The notes beneath the pieces are model-generated. The model had not been told where the DNA came from. It searched no databases and was given only the letters and a program-made list of their open reading frames with translations. This document shows positions 1 to 7,630 of a stretch of 13,205 nucleotides of DNA, piece by piece (the first letter of the stretch is position 1; each line of letters opens with the position of its first letter). Source of the DNA: ATZT02 sp964639395 (GTDB lineage: Bacteria; Actinomycetota; Actinomycetes; S36-B12; UBA5976); assembly GCA_964639395.1 (NCBI GenBank), contig CAZXCT010000032.1, positions 1 to 13,205 of the forward strand, given 5' to 3'. The translations under genes were made by a program, and so were the position numbers.

Positions 1-3
1 AAA

Positions 4-984
4 TCATAAATCGCTATTACTCGAATCTGACTGAATATCAATCTTCCACCCAGTTAATCTCGCAGCAAGGCGAGCATTTTGCCCTTCGCGACCAATCGCT
101 AACGAAAGTTGATAATCGGGCACAATCACGCGAGCAGTCTTTGCTTCAAGATCTAACACTTGACAGCTTGATACCTTTGCGGGTGATAGCGCATTGGTGA
201 TAAATTTTGCAGGATCTTCATCAAAATCAATGATGTCAATTTTTTCGCCACCAAGTTCTGCCATAACATTTCGAACTCGCTGACCCATGGGGCCAATGCA
301 ACCACCCTTAGCGCTGACTTGTGGGTCTTTGCTTAAAACTGCAATCTTGGTGCGATGTCCGGCTTCTCGTGCAACTGCCAAAATTTCAATCACTCCTTGT
401 GAAACTTCTGGTGCTTCCATAGCAAATAAACCCTTAACTAATAATGGATGTGTGCGTGAAAGTGTGACAATTGGGCCACGTAATCCTTTGCGGGTGGTAA
501 CCACAACAACTTTTAATCTAGAGCCATGAACATATTCTTCAGTTGGCACTTGTTCTGCGATCGGAATATAGCCCTCTAGGTTGTCAGCAATTTTTACCCG
601 GATGTTTTCTGGATCTTGACTTTGTTGGATAACACCTGAAATTATGTCGCCCTCTTTGGCGCTAAATTCTACAAAGGCTTTGTCATCTTTTGCTTCGCGC
701 AAACGTGACACCAAAACTTGCTTTGCAGTGGCGGCAGCAACTCGGCCAAAACCTTTTGGAGTGTCATCAACTTCTGAAGTTACTTCACCCGCTTCGTTGA
801 ATTCTTGGGCAAACACCACTACGTGTCCGGTGATTCGATCTAGTTCAACCCGGGCGTGCTCTTTAGCGCCAGGAGTATGTTTGTAAGCAACCAAGAGAGC
901 TTGCTCAATAGATTTAACGACGTGATCCCAAGATAATTCTTTTTCTAATACCAAGTTCTTTAGCGCGCTTACATCTATATCCAT
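4..984 (-). CDS. nusA: Transcription termination/antitermination factor NusA
   Basis: NusA binds RNA polymerase and nascent RNA and modulates pausing, intrinsic and Rho termination, and rRNA antitermination. The 326-residue product shows the family order: an N-terminal polymerase-binding domain (about 1-108), an S1 domain (about 110-178), KH1 (about 182-270, with the GPMG loop at 231-234) and KH2 (about 275-320, with GREGQNARLAARLTG). It ends soon after KH2, without the acidic repeats of the E. coli protein; this is the normal length for Actinobacteria. The ATG lies 2 bases beyond the rimP stop, and a purine-rich AGGGCGGA within the rimP end can serve as ribosome binding site, so the two are an operon. 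The stop is complete (TGA, 3 bases from the window edge). The ylxR and infB genes that usually follow would lie to the left of the window. Confidence 0.97.
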   Translation of the reverse strand: MDIDVSALKNLVLEKELSWDHVVKSIEQALLVAYKHTPGAKEHARVELDRITGHVVVFAQEFNEAGEVTSEVDDTPKGFGRVAAATAKQVLVSRLREAKDDKAFVEFSAKEGDIISGVIQQSQDPENIRVKIADNLEGYIPIAEQVPTEEYVHGSRLKVVVVTTRKGLRGPIVTLSRTHPLLVKGLFAMEAPEVSQGVIEILAVAREAGHRTKIAVLSKDPQVSAKGGCIGPMGQRVRNVMAELGGEKIDIIDFDEDPAKFITNALSPAKVSSCQVLDLEAKTARVIVPDYQLSLAIGREGQNARLAARLTGWKIDIQSDSSNSDL

Positions 985-986
985 TT

Positions 987-1436
987 TTAATCCGCCCTGT
1001 TAAATTCAATTTGCACTTGTGCGCGCTTAATATCTTTAAAACTGATTACTTTGCCTGTTTCTTTTAAAGTTACTGCGACTTCGTCACTTTCCATAATTCG
1101 GTCTACCACTATTTCATCTTGCGAGGTTTCAATCTGCACTAGTCGATTTTTATTGCGCTGCCAATGCCGCGGTAGCGTTAAGGGTCGATCAATACCTGGC
1201 GATCCCACATCTAAGGTGTAGGGGTTATTACCCAGCGCATCAGTTTGGTCGAGTGCGTCTGAGATTTCTCGCGAAACCGCTGCCACCAAATCAAGATCCA
1301 GCCCACCCTCTTTATCGATCAATATCTGAACGATTGACCTTCTACCAGCCGGCTTAATAGCCACTTCTTCTAAGTAAATAGCGCGCGAGTCTAAAATTGG
1401 ACTAACAATTTCTTTGACGCGATCATTTGAGCTCAT
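987..1436 (-). CDS. rimP: Ribosome maturation factor RimP
   Basis: RimP assists late assembly of the 30S ribosomal subunit in the cytoplasm. The 149-residue product has the two-domain layout of the family: an alpha/beta N-terminal domain (about 1-82) ending in the conserved motif DVGSPGIDRPL, then an SH3-like C-terminal domain (about 84-149). The length is typical. The ATG at 1436 is preceded by GAGGAG (1444-1449) with a 7-base spacer, which fixes the start. It is the first gene of the rimP–nusA operon and is divergent from the lipoprotein gene at 1536, so both promoters must lie in the shared 99-base gap. On this strand a weak candidate pair is TTTATA and TACAAC separated by 16 bases; I do not rely on it. 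Confidence 0.96.
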   Translation of the reverse strand: MSSNDRVKEIVSPILDSRAIYLEEVAIKPAGRRSIVQILIDKEGGLDLDLVAAVSREISDALDQTDALGNNPYTLDVGSPGIDRPLTLPRHWQRNKNRLVQIETSQDEIVVDRIMESDEVAVTLKETGKVISFKDIKRAQVQIEFNRAD

Positions 1437-1481
1437 GAGAAAACTCCTCGCGTTCTGGCAGTGTTCGGTTGGGTAAAGCAG

Positions 1482-1508
1482 TTGTATCTCTAGGGTACTG
1501 CCTATAAA
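1482..1508 (+). promoter_or_regulatory. Candidate promoter for the lipoprotein–DUF4439 pair
   Basis: TTGTAT (1482-1487) and TATAAA (1503-1508) are separated by 15 bases, shorter than the ideal 17. They would place transcription start near 1515, about 20 bases before the GTG start at 1536. The site lies in the 99-base divergent gap shared with rimP. It is a motif match by eye only. Confidence 0.3.
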
Positions 1509-1535
1509 GGGATTTTGGAAATAGAAGGGTGAGTA

Positions 1536-2066
1536 GTGCAGATTGACCGGCGTAAGGTTTTGCTATCAGCGCTTGCTGTGTCGATAGTTTCATGCACTTC
1601 GAGTGTGGATTCTCTCTCGCCCACCCAGTCAGCAAATCCTATCGGAAACCCATCTGCGCCAGAGAGTGAAAATTGGAACGAATTCATCATTAACCTCAAA
1701 TCTGACCTCATCGCAACTGTGGACAAGGCAATTGTTCGCATGAGTAAGTTTGAGAATGAACTACGCGAAATTCGCTCACACCAAGTAAATCACTTGAATA
1801 TTTTTTCAACAGAAGAATTAGCCAATACTGCTTTATTTAATAGTGAAGTAGGGTCAAGTAATTTTTCAGAGTTAGCGGATCTAAGAATAAAGCACGCAAG
1901 AAGCATCAACATATTAAAAAATAATTTAAATAAAATTACTGACCCTACTATTGTCACTTTGTTTACGCAGATTGCCAGCAGTGACACCCAAATTGTTAAT
2001 CAATTAGCAGATTTAATGTTGCTAGTAGCGCAAGCGCCAGCAGCACCGGCGGTGTCAAGTGGCTGA
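1536..2066 (+). CDS. Probable Tat-exported lipoprotein, helical, partner of a DUF4439 protein
   Basis: Function unknown. The 176-residue product starts with a GTG preceded by AGAAGGG (1523-1529) at good spacing. Its N-terminus has a twin-arginine-like D-R-R-K-V-L motif (residues 4-9), a hydrophobic stretch (8-19) and a lipobox IVS|C with Cys20 as the expected lipidation site. A low-complexity Ser/Pro/Asn linker (about 21-45) follows, then a mostly helical domain (about 46-165) and an Ala/Pro tail. The motif L-R-E-I-R-S-H-x3-H-L (76-87) resembles my recollection of the alanine-rich lipoproteins found beside DUF4439 genes in other Actinobacteria (position of Rv2843). The Glu/His expected near SSDTQIV (148-154) appears lost, so metal binding is doubtful. 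Its end overlaps the next gene by 8 bases, suggesting coupled translation. It is predicted to sit on the outer face of the membrane. Confidence 0.82.
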   Translation: MQIDRRKVLLSALAVSIVSCTSSVDSLSPTQSANPIGNPSAPESENWNEFIINLKSDLIATVDKAIVRMSKFENELREIRSHQVNHLNIFSTEELANTALFNSEVGSSNFSELADLRIKHARSINILKNNLNKITDPTIVTLFTQIASSDTQIVNQLADLMLLVAQAPAAPAVSSG

Positions 2067-2475
2067 AGAAAAGTTTAAGCAATTAACAAATGTAGTTGCG
2101 GGTGAAAACGCGGCAATTTGGGCTTACGGTTTTTTACTTGCTTTTTTAAATGAAAGTGATTATCCAACCGGGTTACGCACCTTTAATTTACACAGAAATG
2201 CGCGAGATGAAGCACGCTTAGCATTACGGGCATTAAATCAAACTCCGCCGCGACCGTTACCAAATTATGATTTGCCATTTAGCGTCAATAATTCGCAAAG
2301 CGCCAAAGAATTAGCCGCCTACATAGAAGACCGCCTAGCTGGCATTTATGCCCAGTTGGCTGGGGTAAGTGTTGCCGCTGCACGCATTGGTGCATTTGAA
2401 AAATCGCTAGCAGCCAGCCAGCGTTACTACAGTTGGATTAAAAAAGTTAAATCATTTCCTGGCGCAACTGATTAA
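2059..2475 (+). CDS. DUF4439 ferritin-like domain protein
   Basis: Conserved actinobacterial protein without a known function. The 138-residue product fits DUF4439, a small ferritin-like four-helix domain: helix 1 AGENAAIWAYG (15-23), helix 2 LHRNARDEARLALRAL (44-59), a Pro-rich turn followed by YDLPF (70-74), helix 3 AAYIEDRLAGIYAQL (86-100), and helix 4 ending YYSWIKKVKSFPG. Glu16, His45, Glu51 and Glu90 are candidate metal-site residues, but no canonical ExxH pair is present. It has no signal peptide or membrane segment. The GTG start lies inside the last codons of the upstream lipoprotein gene (overlap GTGGCTGA), so translational coupling is likely and the two products may interact. Its final 29 bases overlap the 3' end of proS on the other strand. 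The position between rimP and proS matches Rv2844 of M. tuberculosis as I recall it. Confidence 0.85.
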   Translation: MAEEKFKQLTNVVAGENAAIWAYGFLLAFLNESDYPTGLRTFNLHRNARDEARLALRALNQTPPRPLPNYDLPFSVNNSQSAKELAAYIEDRLAGIYAQLAGVSVAAARIGAFEKSLAASQRYYSWIKKVKSFPGATD

Positions 2476-2500
2476 CAAATTTAACTATTGATTCAGTTGC
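2440..2500. terminator. Overlapping inverted repeats at the DUF4439/proS convergent ends
   Basis: Two perfect 8-base inverted repeats interleave here: AGTTAAAT (2445-2452) with ATTTAACT (2479-2486), and GCAACTGA (2464-2471) with TCAGTTGC (2493-2500). On the minus strand the first repeat runs directly into a six-T tract (2445-2440), as expected for a terminator of proS. The loops are long (26 and 21 bases), the first stem has only one G-C pair, and the two structures exclude each other. This is therefore a weak candidate for termination of the convergent transcripts. Confidence 0.3.
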
Positions 2501-4234
2501 AATAACTTTTGCGATTTCTTCAACTTGTCCATTTTTACGATTTTTTACTTCAACTAGCCCTTCAGTTAATTTTTTACCAACTACCACAATTACTGGCATT
2601 CCTAAAAGTTCAGAATCATTAAATTTTACTCCAGGTGAAACACCTCGACGGTCGTCGTAAATGACACTCAGATTATTGTTAGTTAATTCTTGTGCTAATA
2701 AATCTGCAAATTCAAAAATAGAATCTTCTTTACCTGTGGCAATCAAATGCACTTGCGCCGGAGCCACACTAATCGGCCACGTTATTCCTTTGTCGTCGAA
2801 GTGTTGTTCAACAATCGCCGCAACAGCACGTGAAACTCCGATTCCATAAGAACCCATCGTGACGACTTGAGATTTACCGTTTTCATCTAACACGGTTAGC
2901 TCTAAAGCTTGTGCGTATTTTCTACCTAATTGAAATATGTGTCCAATTTCAATGCCGCGAGCAATTTTGATTGGGCTTAAACAATTTGGACAAAGATCAC
3001 CAGGTCTAATATCAACTGCTTCAATGAACCCATCGGGCGTAAAGTCTCTATCGCAAACCAAATCAAAAACATGTTTACCGGGCTTATTTGCTCCAGTAAT
3101 CCAACTTGAGCCCTTAACTACCCGTGGATCAACTAAGTAGGTAATTGCACTCGGTGAAGATTTGCCCAAGACTTCTGGCCCGATATAACCCTTTACTAGC
3201 GCGGGATACTTTTTGAAATCTTCTTCTTCAAACACACGCACTAACGCCGGTGAGAGAGCGGCTTCAATTCTTCGTAAGTCAACTTCACGATCACCTGGCA
3301 CACCCACAATTAATGCTTCTTGCGTTCCGTCAGGATGTTGCAACATTAAAACTACATTTTTTAAAGTTTCAGCAGCAGTCCAAGGGCGATCTTGCCGCTT
3401 AGTATTTGGATGAGTATTTGCTACATTCACCAGCGATTCGATCGTGGGTGTGTCAGGTGTGTCTTCAACATGTGCCGCTGGTTGATTTTTAATTTCAATC
3501 TCAGGTATTTTTGGTGTTGTCATTGCCTCAACATTTGCCGCAAAATCACACGATTCGCACTTAACAAAAGTGTCTTCACCAGTCTCAGTCGGCGCTAAAA
3601 ACTCTTCGCTTTTAGATCCACCCATTGCCCCACTCATCGCAGAAACAATTAAATAATCCAATCCCAACTCTTTGAAAGTGTCTATATAAGCGTCGCGATG
3701 TTTTTGATATGAGACCTGCAACCCCTCATCCGTTAAATCAAATGAGTAAGCGTCCTTCATAACAAATTCTCTTCCGCGCAAAATCCCAGCGCGGGGGCGT
3801 GCTTCATCTCGATATTTTGTTTGAATTTGATAAATCACTAACGGAAGATCTTTATACGATGAATACAAATCTTTCACCAATAAGGTGAACATCTCTTCAT
3901 GAGTTGGACCTAAAAGATAGTCCACCCCACGTCGGTCCTGCAATCTAAAAAGGTTTGGCCCATAATCATTCCAACGATTTGTCGCTTCATACGGCTCTTT
4001 TGGTAAAAGTGCCGGAAAGTGCACTTCTTGAAATCCTGCCTTGTTCATTTGATTTCGAACAATATTTTCGACATTTCGATAAACCATCCAGCCCAATGGA
4101 AGCCAGCTAAACACCCCCGGCGCAACTCTTCTTACATAGCCACCGCGTACTAATAACTTGTGACTGGGTACTTCTGCATCGGCTGGATCATCACGCAGTG
4201 TGCGTAGAAATAATTCACTCATCCGCACCAACAT
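2447..4234 (-). CDS. proS: Prolyl-tRNA synthetase, bacterial type with editing insert
   Basis: Charges tRNA-Pro with proline in the cytoplasm (class II synthetase). The 595-residue product has motif 1 (about 40-75), LGPTHEE (108-114), motif 2 KYRDEARPRAGILRGREF (140-157) followed by MKDAYSFD, the INS editing domain inserted between motifs 2 and 3 (about 225-405, with DTPDTPTIESLV and Lys292 in the region that carries the editing lysine in E. coli), motif 3 GSYGIGVSRAVAA (461-473), and an anticodon-binding domain (about 490-590). This is the bacterial form, not the eukaryote-like one. The start at 4234 is fixed by TAGGAG just upstream; Met5 is the alternative. It is the last gene of the rip1–ispG–GNAT–proS run, 47 bases after the GNAT stop, and its 3' end overlaps the convergent DUF4439 gene by 29 bases. 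Confidence 0.98.
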   Translation of the reverse strand: MLVRMSELFLRTLRDDPADAEVPSHKLLVRGGYVRRVAPGVFSWLPLGWMVYRNVENIVRNQMNKAGFQEVHFPALLPKEPYEATNRWNDYGPNLFRLQDRRGVDYLLGPTHEEMFTLLVKDLYSSYKDLPLVIYQIQTKYRDEARPRAGILRGREFVMKDAYSFDLTDEGLQVSYQKHRDAYIDTFKELGLDYLIVSAMSGAMGGSKSEEFLAPTETGEDTFVKCESCDFAANVEAMTTPKIPEIEIKNQPAAHVEDTPDTPTIESLVNVANTHPNTKRQDRPWTAAETLKNVVLMLQHPDGTQEALIVGVPGDREVDLRRIEAALSPALVRVFEEEDFKKYPALVKGYIGPEVLGKSSPSAITYLVDPRVVKGSSWITGANKPGKHVFDLVCDRDFTPDGFIEAVDIRPGDLCPNCLSPIKIARGIEIGHIFQLGRKYAQALELTVLDENGKSQVVTMGSYGIGVSRAVAAIVEQHFDDKGITWPISVAPAQVHLIATGKEDSIFEFADLLAQELTNNNLSVIYDDRRGVSPGVKFNDSELLGMPVIVVVGKKLTEGLVEVKNRKNGQVEEIAKVIATESIVKFVNQLRQEMI

Positions 4235-4240
4235 GAAAAT

Positions 4241-4245
4241 CTCCT
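4241..4245 (-). promoter_or_regulatory. Ribosome binding site deciding the proS start
   Basis: AGGAG on the minus strand, 6 bases before the ATG at 4234. It supports the first Met over the internal Met at residue 5 (4222), which lacks such a site. Confidence 0.7.
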
Positions 4246-4281
4246 AAAAACTTTGTAAGACAAGCCTACTGGGAATTGTCG

Positions 4282-5127
4282 TTAAAACAGCACTGTGGCA
4301 AAGGTGGAATGTTGTACAAAACCTACCTTTTTATAAATAGCCCGAGCCCTTTCATTGAAATCGTTGACATACAAAGAAACATTTGGGGCAAAATTTGTTC
4401 GGGCATAATTAACAACAGCAGCCATGCCAGCTTTTGCATATCCGCGTCCTCGATATTGCGGCGGTACCCAAACCCCTTGAATTTGGCATACTAAGTCTGT
4501 AACAATCCCAACCTCTGCTTTAAATACAACTTCACCACGATCGATTCTTACCAAAGATCTACCATTGGCAATCATTTGTGCAATTCTCATTCGATAAGCG
4601 TTTAGTCCGCCGCCCGACACCGGCGAAACACCAACCTCTTCTGTGAACATAGAGACACAAGCCGGAATTAGCATGTCAATTTCTCTTGGCAAAGTTCGCC
4701 TCACCAAAGGATCAGGCGCTAAGAGCGGCGGTTGATCTGTATTTAATACCGGCTGATTGGCTCTAATATCTCGCGCAATCCCCCAAAACGGTTTTAATAA
4801 TTTCCATAATCCCAAAACTTCGTTTACGGGGCCCACTAATGACGAAGATCTTCGCTCTAAATCAATAAGGGTCCAAGCGAATGCGGCTTGCGATTGAGGA
4901 TTTGTTTCAATCGGTACCGTATTAGCGCCGTGATAAAGCGCAGATTCAATTAAACCTTCTGCCTCATAAACAAAAATTTCTTCTTGATTATTAAAGGGTT
5001 CGCGTTGCATCTCAATTAAGCGACTTGCTAAAAATGAATGTGAAATCGGATCTCGATTAATTAATGCCGTTACTTGTTCAATGTCACCGCGTCGCATCTC
5101 GCGGACATTGCCATCGAGTGTTGGCAA
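4282..5127 (-). CDS. DUF4081 + GNAT family N-acetyltransferase
   Basis: Probable acetyl-CoA-dependent acetyltransferase with unknown substrate. The 281-residue product has an N-terminal DUF4081-like half (about 10-125, starting MRRGDIEQVTALINRDP) and a C-terminal GNAT domain (about 150-281). The GNAT domain carries the acetyl-CoA loop motif in VWVPPQYRGRGYA (219-231) and a final strand/helix pair with YVNDFNERARAIYKKVGF (253-270). The assigned start is TTG at 5127, 4 bases after the ispG stop, with only a weak GGTGA ribosome binding site; Met11 (5097) is an alternative but has no better site. The family usually sits beside ispG in Actinobacteria (Rv2867c position, from memory), so it belongs to the rip1–ispG run, though its link to isoprenoid synthesis or proteolysis is unknown. 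Confidence 0.88.
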   Translation of the reverse strand: MPTLDGNVREMRRGDIEQVTALINRDPISHSFLASRLIEMQREPFNNQEEIFVYEAEGLIESALYHGANTVPIETNPQSQAAFAWTLIDLERRSSSLVGPVNEVLGLWKLLKPFWGIARDIRANQPVLNTDQPPLLAPDPLVRRTLPREIDMLIPACVSMFTEEVGVSPVSGGGLNAYRMRIAQMIANGRSLVRIDRGEVVFKAEVGIVTDLVCQIQGVWVPPQYRGRGYAKAGMAAVVNYARTNFAPNVSLYVNDFNERARAIYKKVGFVQHSTFATVLF

Positions 5128-5131
5128 TTTT

Positions 5132-6295
5132 TTATTTCACCGTAACGGTGGGTTCACCAGCACCTTGATCACTCATGCTGGCGGCAATTCGATTTGCTTC
5201 TTCTAGCAAGACTGCAACAATTTCAGACTCTGGAACTGTTTTAATAACTTCACCCTTAACAAAAATTTGACCCTTACCGTTTCCAGATGCCACCCCAATA
5301 TCTGCTTCTCTGGCTTCTCCGGGGCCATTAACTACACAACCCATCACGGCAACTCTTAAGGGAACAGTGAAATCTTTCAAGGCTTCAGTTACTTGTTCTG
5401 CCAAGGTGTAAACATCCACTTGGGCTCTTCCGCAAGAAGGACAAGAAACAATTTCAAACCCACGTTGCTTTAAATTAAGTGCTTCTAAGATCGCGATCCC
5501 AACTTTTACTTCTTCAACCGGCGGTGCAGAAAGCGAGACTCTAATCGTGTCGCCGATTCCTTGTGAAAGTAGCGCACCAAATGCGGTGGCAGATTTGATA
5601 GTCCCTTGAAAAGCTGGACCTGCCTCTGTTACTCCTAAGTGCAATGGATAGTCACACTTTTCTGCTAACAAGGTGTAAGCCTTGATCATTACTACTGGAT
5701 CGTTGTGCTTTACCGAAATTTTAAAATCAAAAAAGTCATGCTCTTCAAATAATGAGGCTTCCCATAGCGCAGACTCAACCAACGCTTCTGGGGTGGCTTT
5801 GCCATATTTTTCTAATAATCTTTTATCTAATGAGCCAGCATTAACGCCGATTCGAATTGGGGTAGCAGATTCTCTTGCCGCCTTTGCTATCTCGCCCACC
5901 CGGTCATCAAACTGTTTAATGTTTCCAGGATTTACTCTTACCCCAGCACAGCCCGCATCTATTGCCGCAAAAACATATTTAGGTTGAAAATGAATATCCG
6001 CAATTACTGGTATCGGAGATTTTCTGGCGATTGCTGCTAAAGCATCTGCATCATCTTGACTCGGAACAGCCACTCGTACTACTTGGCATCCCGAAGCTGT
6101 TAATTCTGCGATTTGTTGCAAAGTTGAATTGATGTCTGCTGTCAAGGTGGTGCACATTGACTGAACTGAAATTGGAGCATCCCCGCCAATTTCTACCGGA
6201 TTGGTTGGATGATTGAGTTTTATTTTTCTACTTTTTCGACGAGGTGAAACAGTCGGGGGTGCACTTACCGGTAGTCCTAAGTTGATGGCAGTCAT
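5132..6295 (-). CDS. ispG: 4-hydroxy-3-methylbut-2-enyl diphosphate synthase (IspG/GcpE)
   Basis: Converts 2-C-methyl-D-erythritol 2,4-cyclodiphosphate to HMBPP, the penultimate step of the MEP isoprenoid pathway, using a 4Fe-4S cluster. The 387-residue product has the TIM-barrel half (about 40-280; VQSMCTT, ADIHFQP, RVNPGN, GVNAGSLDKR) and the C-terminal cluster-binding half with CPSCGR (Cys285, Cys288) and GCVVNGPGEAREAD (Cys320, Glu327). All four expected cluster ligands are present, so it should be active. The N-terminal extension ending in PRR resembles that of the mycobacterial enzyme, which supports the start at 6295. No Shine-Dalgarno sequence precedes this ATG; a CATAAT box 6 bases upstream instead suggests a leaderless transcript. 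It lies 45 bases after rip1 and 4 before the acetyltransferase gene. The partner gene dxr, often two genes upstream, is not here. Confidence 0.98.
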   Translation of the reverse strand: MTAINLGLPVSAPPTVSPRRKSRKIKLNHPTNPVEIGGDAPISVQSMCTTLTADINSTLQQIAELTASGCQVVRVAVPSQDDADALAAIARKSPIPVIADIHFQPKYVFAAIDAGCAGVRVNPGNIKQFDDRVGEIAKAARESATPIRIGVNAGSLDKRLLEKYGKATPEALVESALWEASLFEEHDFFDFKISVKHNDPVVMIKAYTLLAEKCDYPLHLGVTEAGPAFQGTIKSATAFGALLSQGIGDTIRVSLSAPPVEEVKVGIAILEALNLKQRGFEIVSCPSCGRAQVDVYTLAEQVTEALKDFTVPLRVAVMGCVVNGPGEAREADIGVASGNGKGQIFVKGEVIKTVPESEIVAVLLEEANRIAASMSDQGAGEPTVTVK

Positions 6296-6301
6296 GAGTT
6301 A

Positions 6302-6307
6302 ATTATG
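6302..6307 (-). promoter_or_regulatory. Candidate -10 box for a leaderless ispG transcript
   Basis: CATAAT on the minus strand ends 6 bases before the ispG ATG, which would place transcription start at or next to the A of the start codon. No Shine-Dalgarno sequence is visible in the same gap. No convincing -35 box is seen. Leaderless mRNAs with a -10 box at this distance are common in Actinobacteria. Confidence 0.35.
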
Positions 6308-6340
6308 TCGTGTGGTCATACAAATCGCCTATTTTGGGGT

Positions 6341-7618
6341 TTATAACCCAAGTCGAATTGGATTTACCAAGTCAACATAAATCAAAAGTAGTGCCAGCAC
6401 AATTAGTACCGATGCCATTGAGTACGCAATAGGCAACATCTTTGCCACATCGGCTGGCCCCGGATCGGACTTTCCTCTTAATTTGGCAAGCTGTCGACGT
6501 GCTCCTTCGTACAAGGCACCCGCGACATGTCCACCATCTAAAGGTAAAAGTGGAATCATGTTGAAAAGAAATAGCGCCATGTTCATCGCCCCAAGTAGTA
6601 GTAATAGCTGAACGAATCGCCACGAACCTGGCAAATCTGCTGCCGCAATTTCACCACCTACCCTTGTTACACCTATTACCCCAACTAATCCTTCAGGATC
6701 TCTCGGTTCACCTAAAAATGCTGCGGCAAATAAATCCCCTACGCGTTGCGGCAAACTTATAATTGCCGCGCCAGTAGCAGTTGTTATCTCCCACATCACT
6801 GTAAATACTTCATCAAAACTTTCTCTTTGCAGTTTTACAACCGGTGAAACACCCAAATAGGGCGATTGTGATTCCGCCACACCCTGGGTTGCGGGGCGTA
6901 TCACAGAAACTATTTCAGCGCGTAAAGAAATTTCTTGACCGTCACGCTGAATTACGATTGGTGTTAATGCAAAATCTTCAGTATCAGCTGAGGCAATGGC
7001 TTCACCTACCTCACCCCAATTAGATACTTCAATTGAGTTGATTGATTTAATAATGTCACCATCTTTTAAACCAGCTAAAATTGCCGGTGACGCCGTGGCA
7101 TTAGTTTCACATTCTCCACTTAAATTTATCTCATTTGGTAAACAAGCAACTACCGTTTTAATTTGGTTTGTTGCGGCAGGTACCCCAAATCCCACAAAGG
7201 CAACTGTAAAAATTAAGAATGCTAAAAATAAATTCATGAGCGGACCGCCCGTCATGACAACTAATTTTTTTGGAGTTGTTAATTTATAAAATACGCGAGC
7301 TTCATCCCCGGGCGTAATCTCAGATAAACTCTGCTCTCTGGCTTCTTGCGCAATCTGAGTAAAGCGGGTTTGCTTTCGCGCTGGTTTGCGGGCAGGTGGA
7401 ATCATTCCAATCATTCGGATATATCCACCAAGCGGTATGGCTTTCACGCCGTACTCGGTGTCACCCTTAAATTTTGACCACAAGGTCGGGCCAAAGCCCA
7501 CCATGTATTGCGTTACCTTGACCCCAAACCTTTTCGCCGGAACCATATGCCCGACTTCGTGAAGCGCAATAGAAATGAGAATTCCAACAAATAAGAACAA
7601 AATACCCAGCAAACTCAT
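6341..7618 (-). CDS. rip1: Site-2 (RseP/Rip1-type) intramembrane zinc metalloprotease
   Basis: Membrane-embedded protease that makes the second cut in regulated intramembrane proteolysis, typically releasing sigma factors from membrane anti-sigma factors. The 425-residue product has an N-terminal membrane helix with the zinc motif HEVGH (His20, Glu21, His24), a conserved cytosolic loop (GFGPTLW, EYGVKAIPLGGY), a second membrane segment (about 127-148), one PDZ domain (about 155-245), and C-terminal segments with NMIPLLPLDGGH (Asn353, Asp361) supplying the third zinc ligand, then a last helix (about 396-417). All catalytic residues are present. One PDZ domain, rather than the two of E. coli RseP, is the mycobacterial Rip1 pattern. 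The GAGGAG site sits unusually far (12 bases) from the ATG. It begins the rip1–ispG–GNAT–proS run; no cognate anti-sigma factor is encoded here. Confidence 0.95.
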   Translation of the reverse strand: MSLLGILFLFVGILISIALHEVGHMVPAKRFGVKVTQYMVGFGPTLWSKFKGDTEYGVKAIPLGGYIRMIGMIPPARKPARKQTRFTQIAQEAREQSLSEITPGDEARVFYKLTTPKKLVVMTGGPLMNLFLAFLIFTVAFVGFGVPAATNQIKTVVACLPNEINLSGECETNATASPAILAGLKDGDIIKSINSIEVSNWGEVGEAIASADTEDFALTPIVIQRDGQEISLRAEIVSVIRPATQGVAESQSPYLGVSPVVKLQRESFDEVFTVMWEITTATGAAIISLPQRVGDLFAAAFLGEPRDPEGLVGVIGVTRVGGEIAAADLPGSWRFVQLLLLLGAMNMALFLFNMIPLLPLDGGHVAGALYEGARRQLAKLRGKSDPGPADVAKMLPIAYSMASVLIVLALLLIYVDLVNPIRLGL

Positions 7619-7630
7619 GGTGTTTTAATT

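Noticed and set aside
4..984. NusA seems truncated compared with E. coli NusA.
   Set aside because: Actinobacterial NusA normally ends soon after KH2; all four domains are present.
6337..6349. Hairpin GGGTT-TAT-AACCC over the rip1 stop codon as a terminator.
   Set aside because: The stem has only 5 pairs and no U tract follows on the minus strand.
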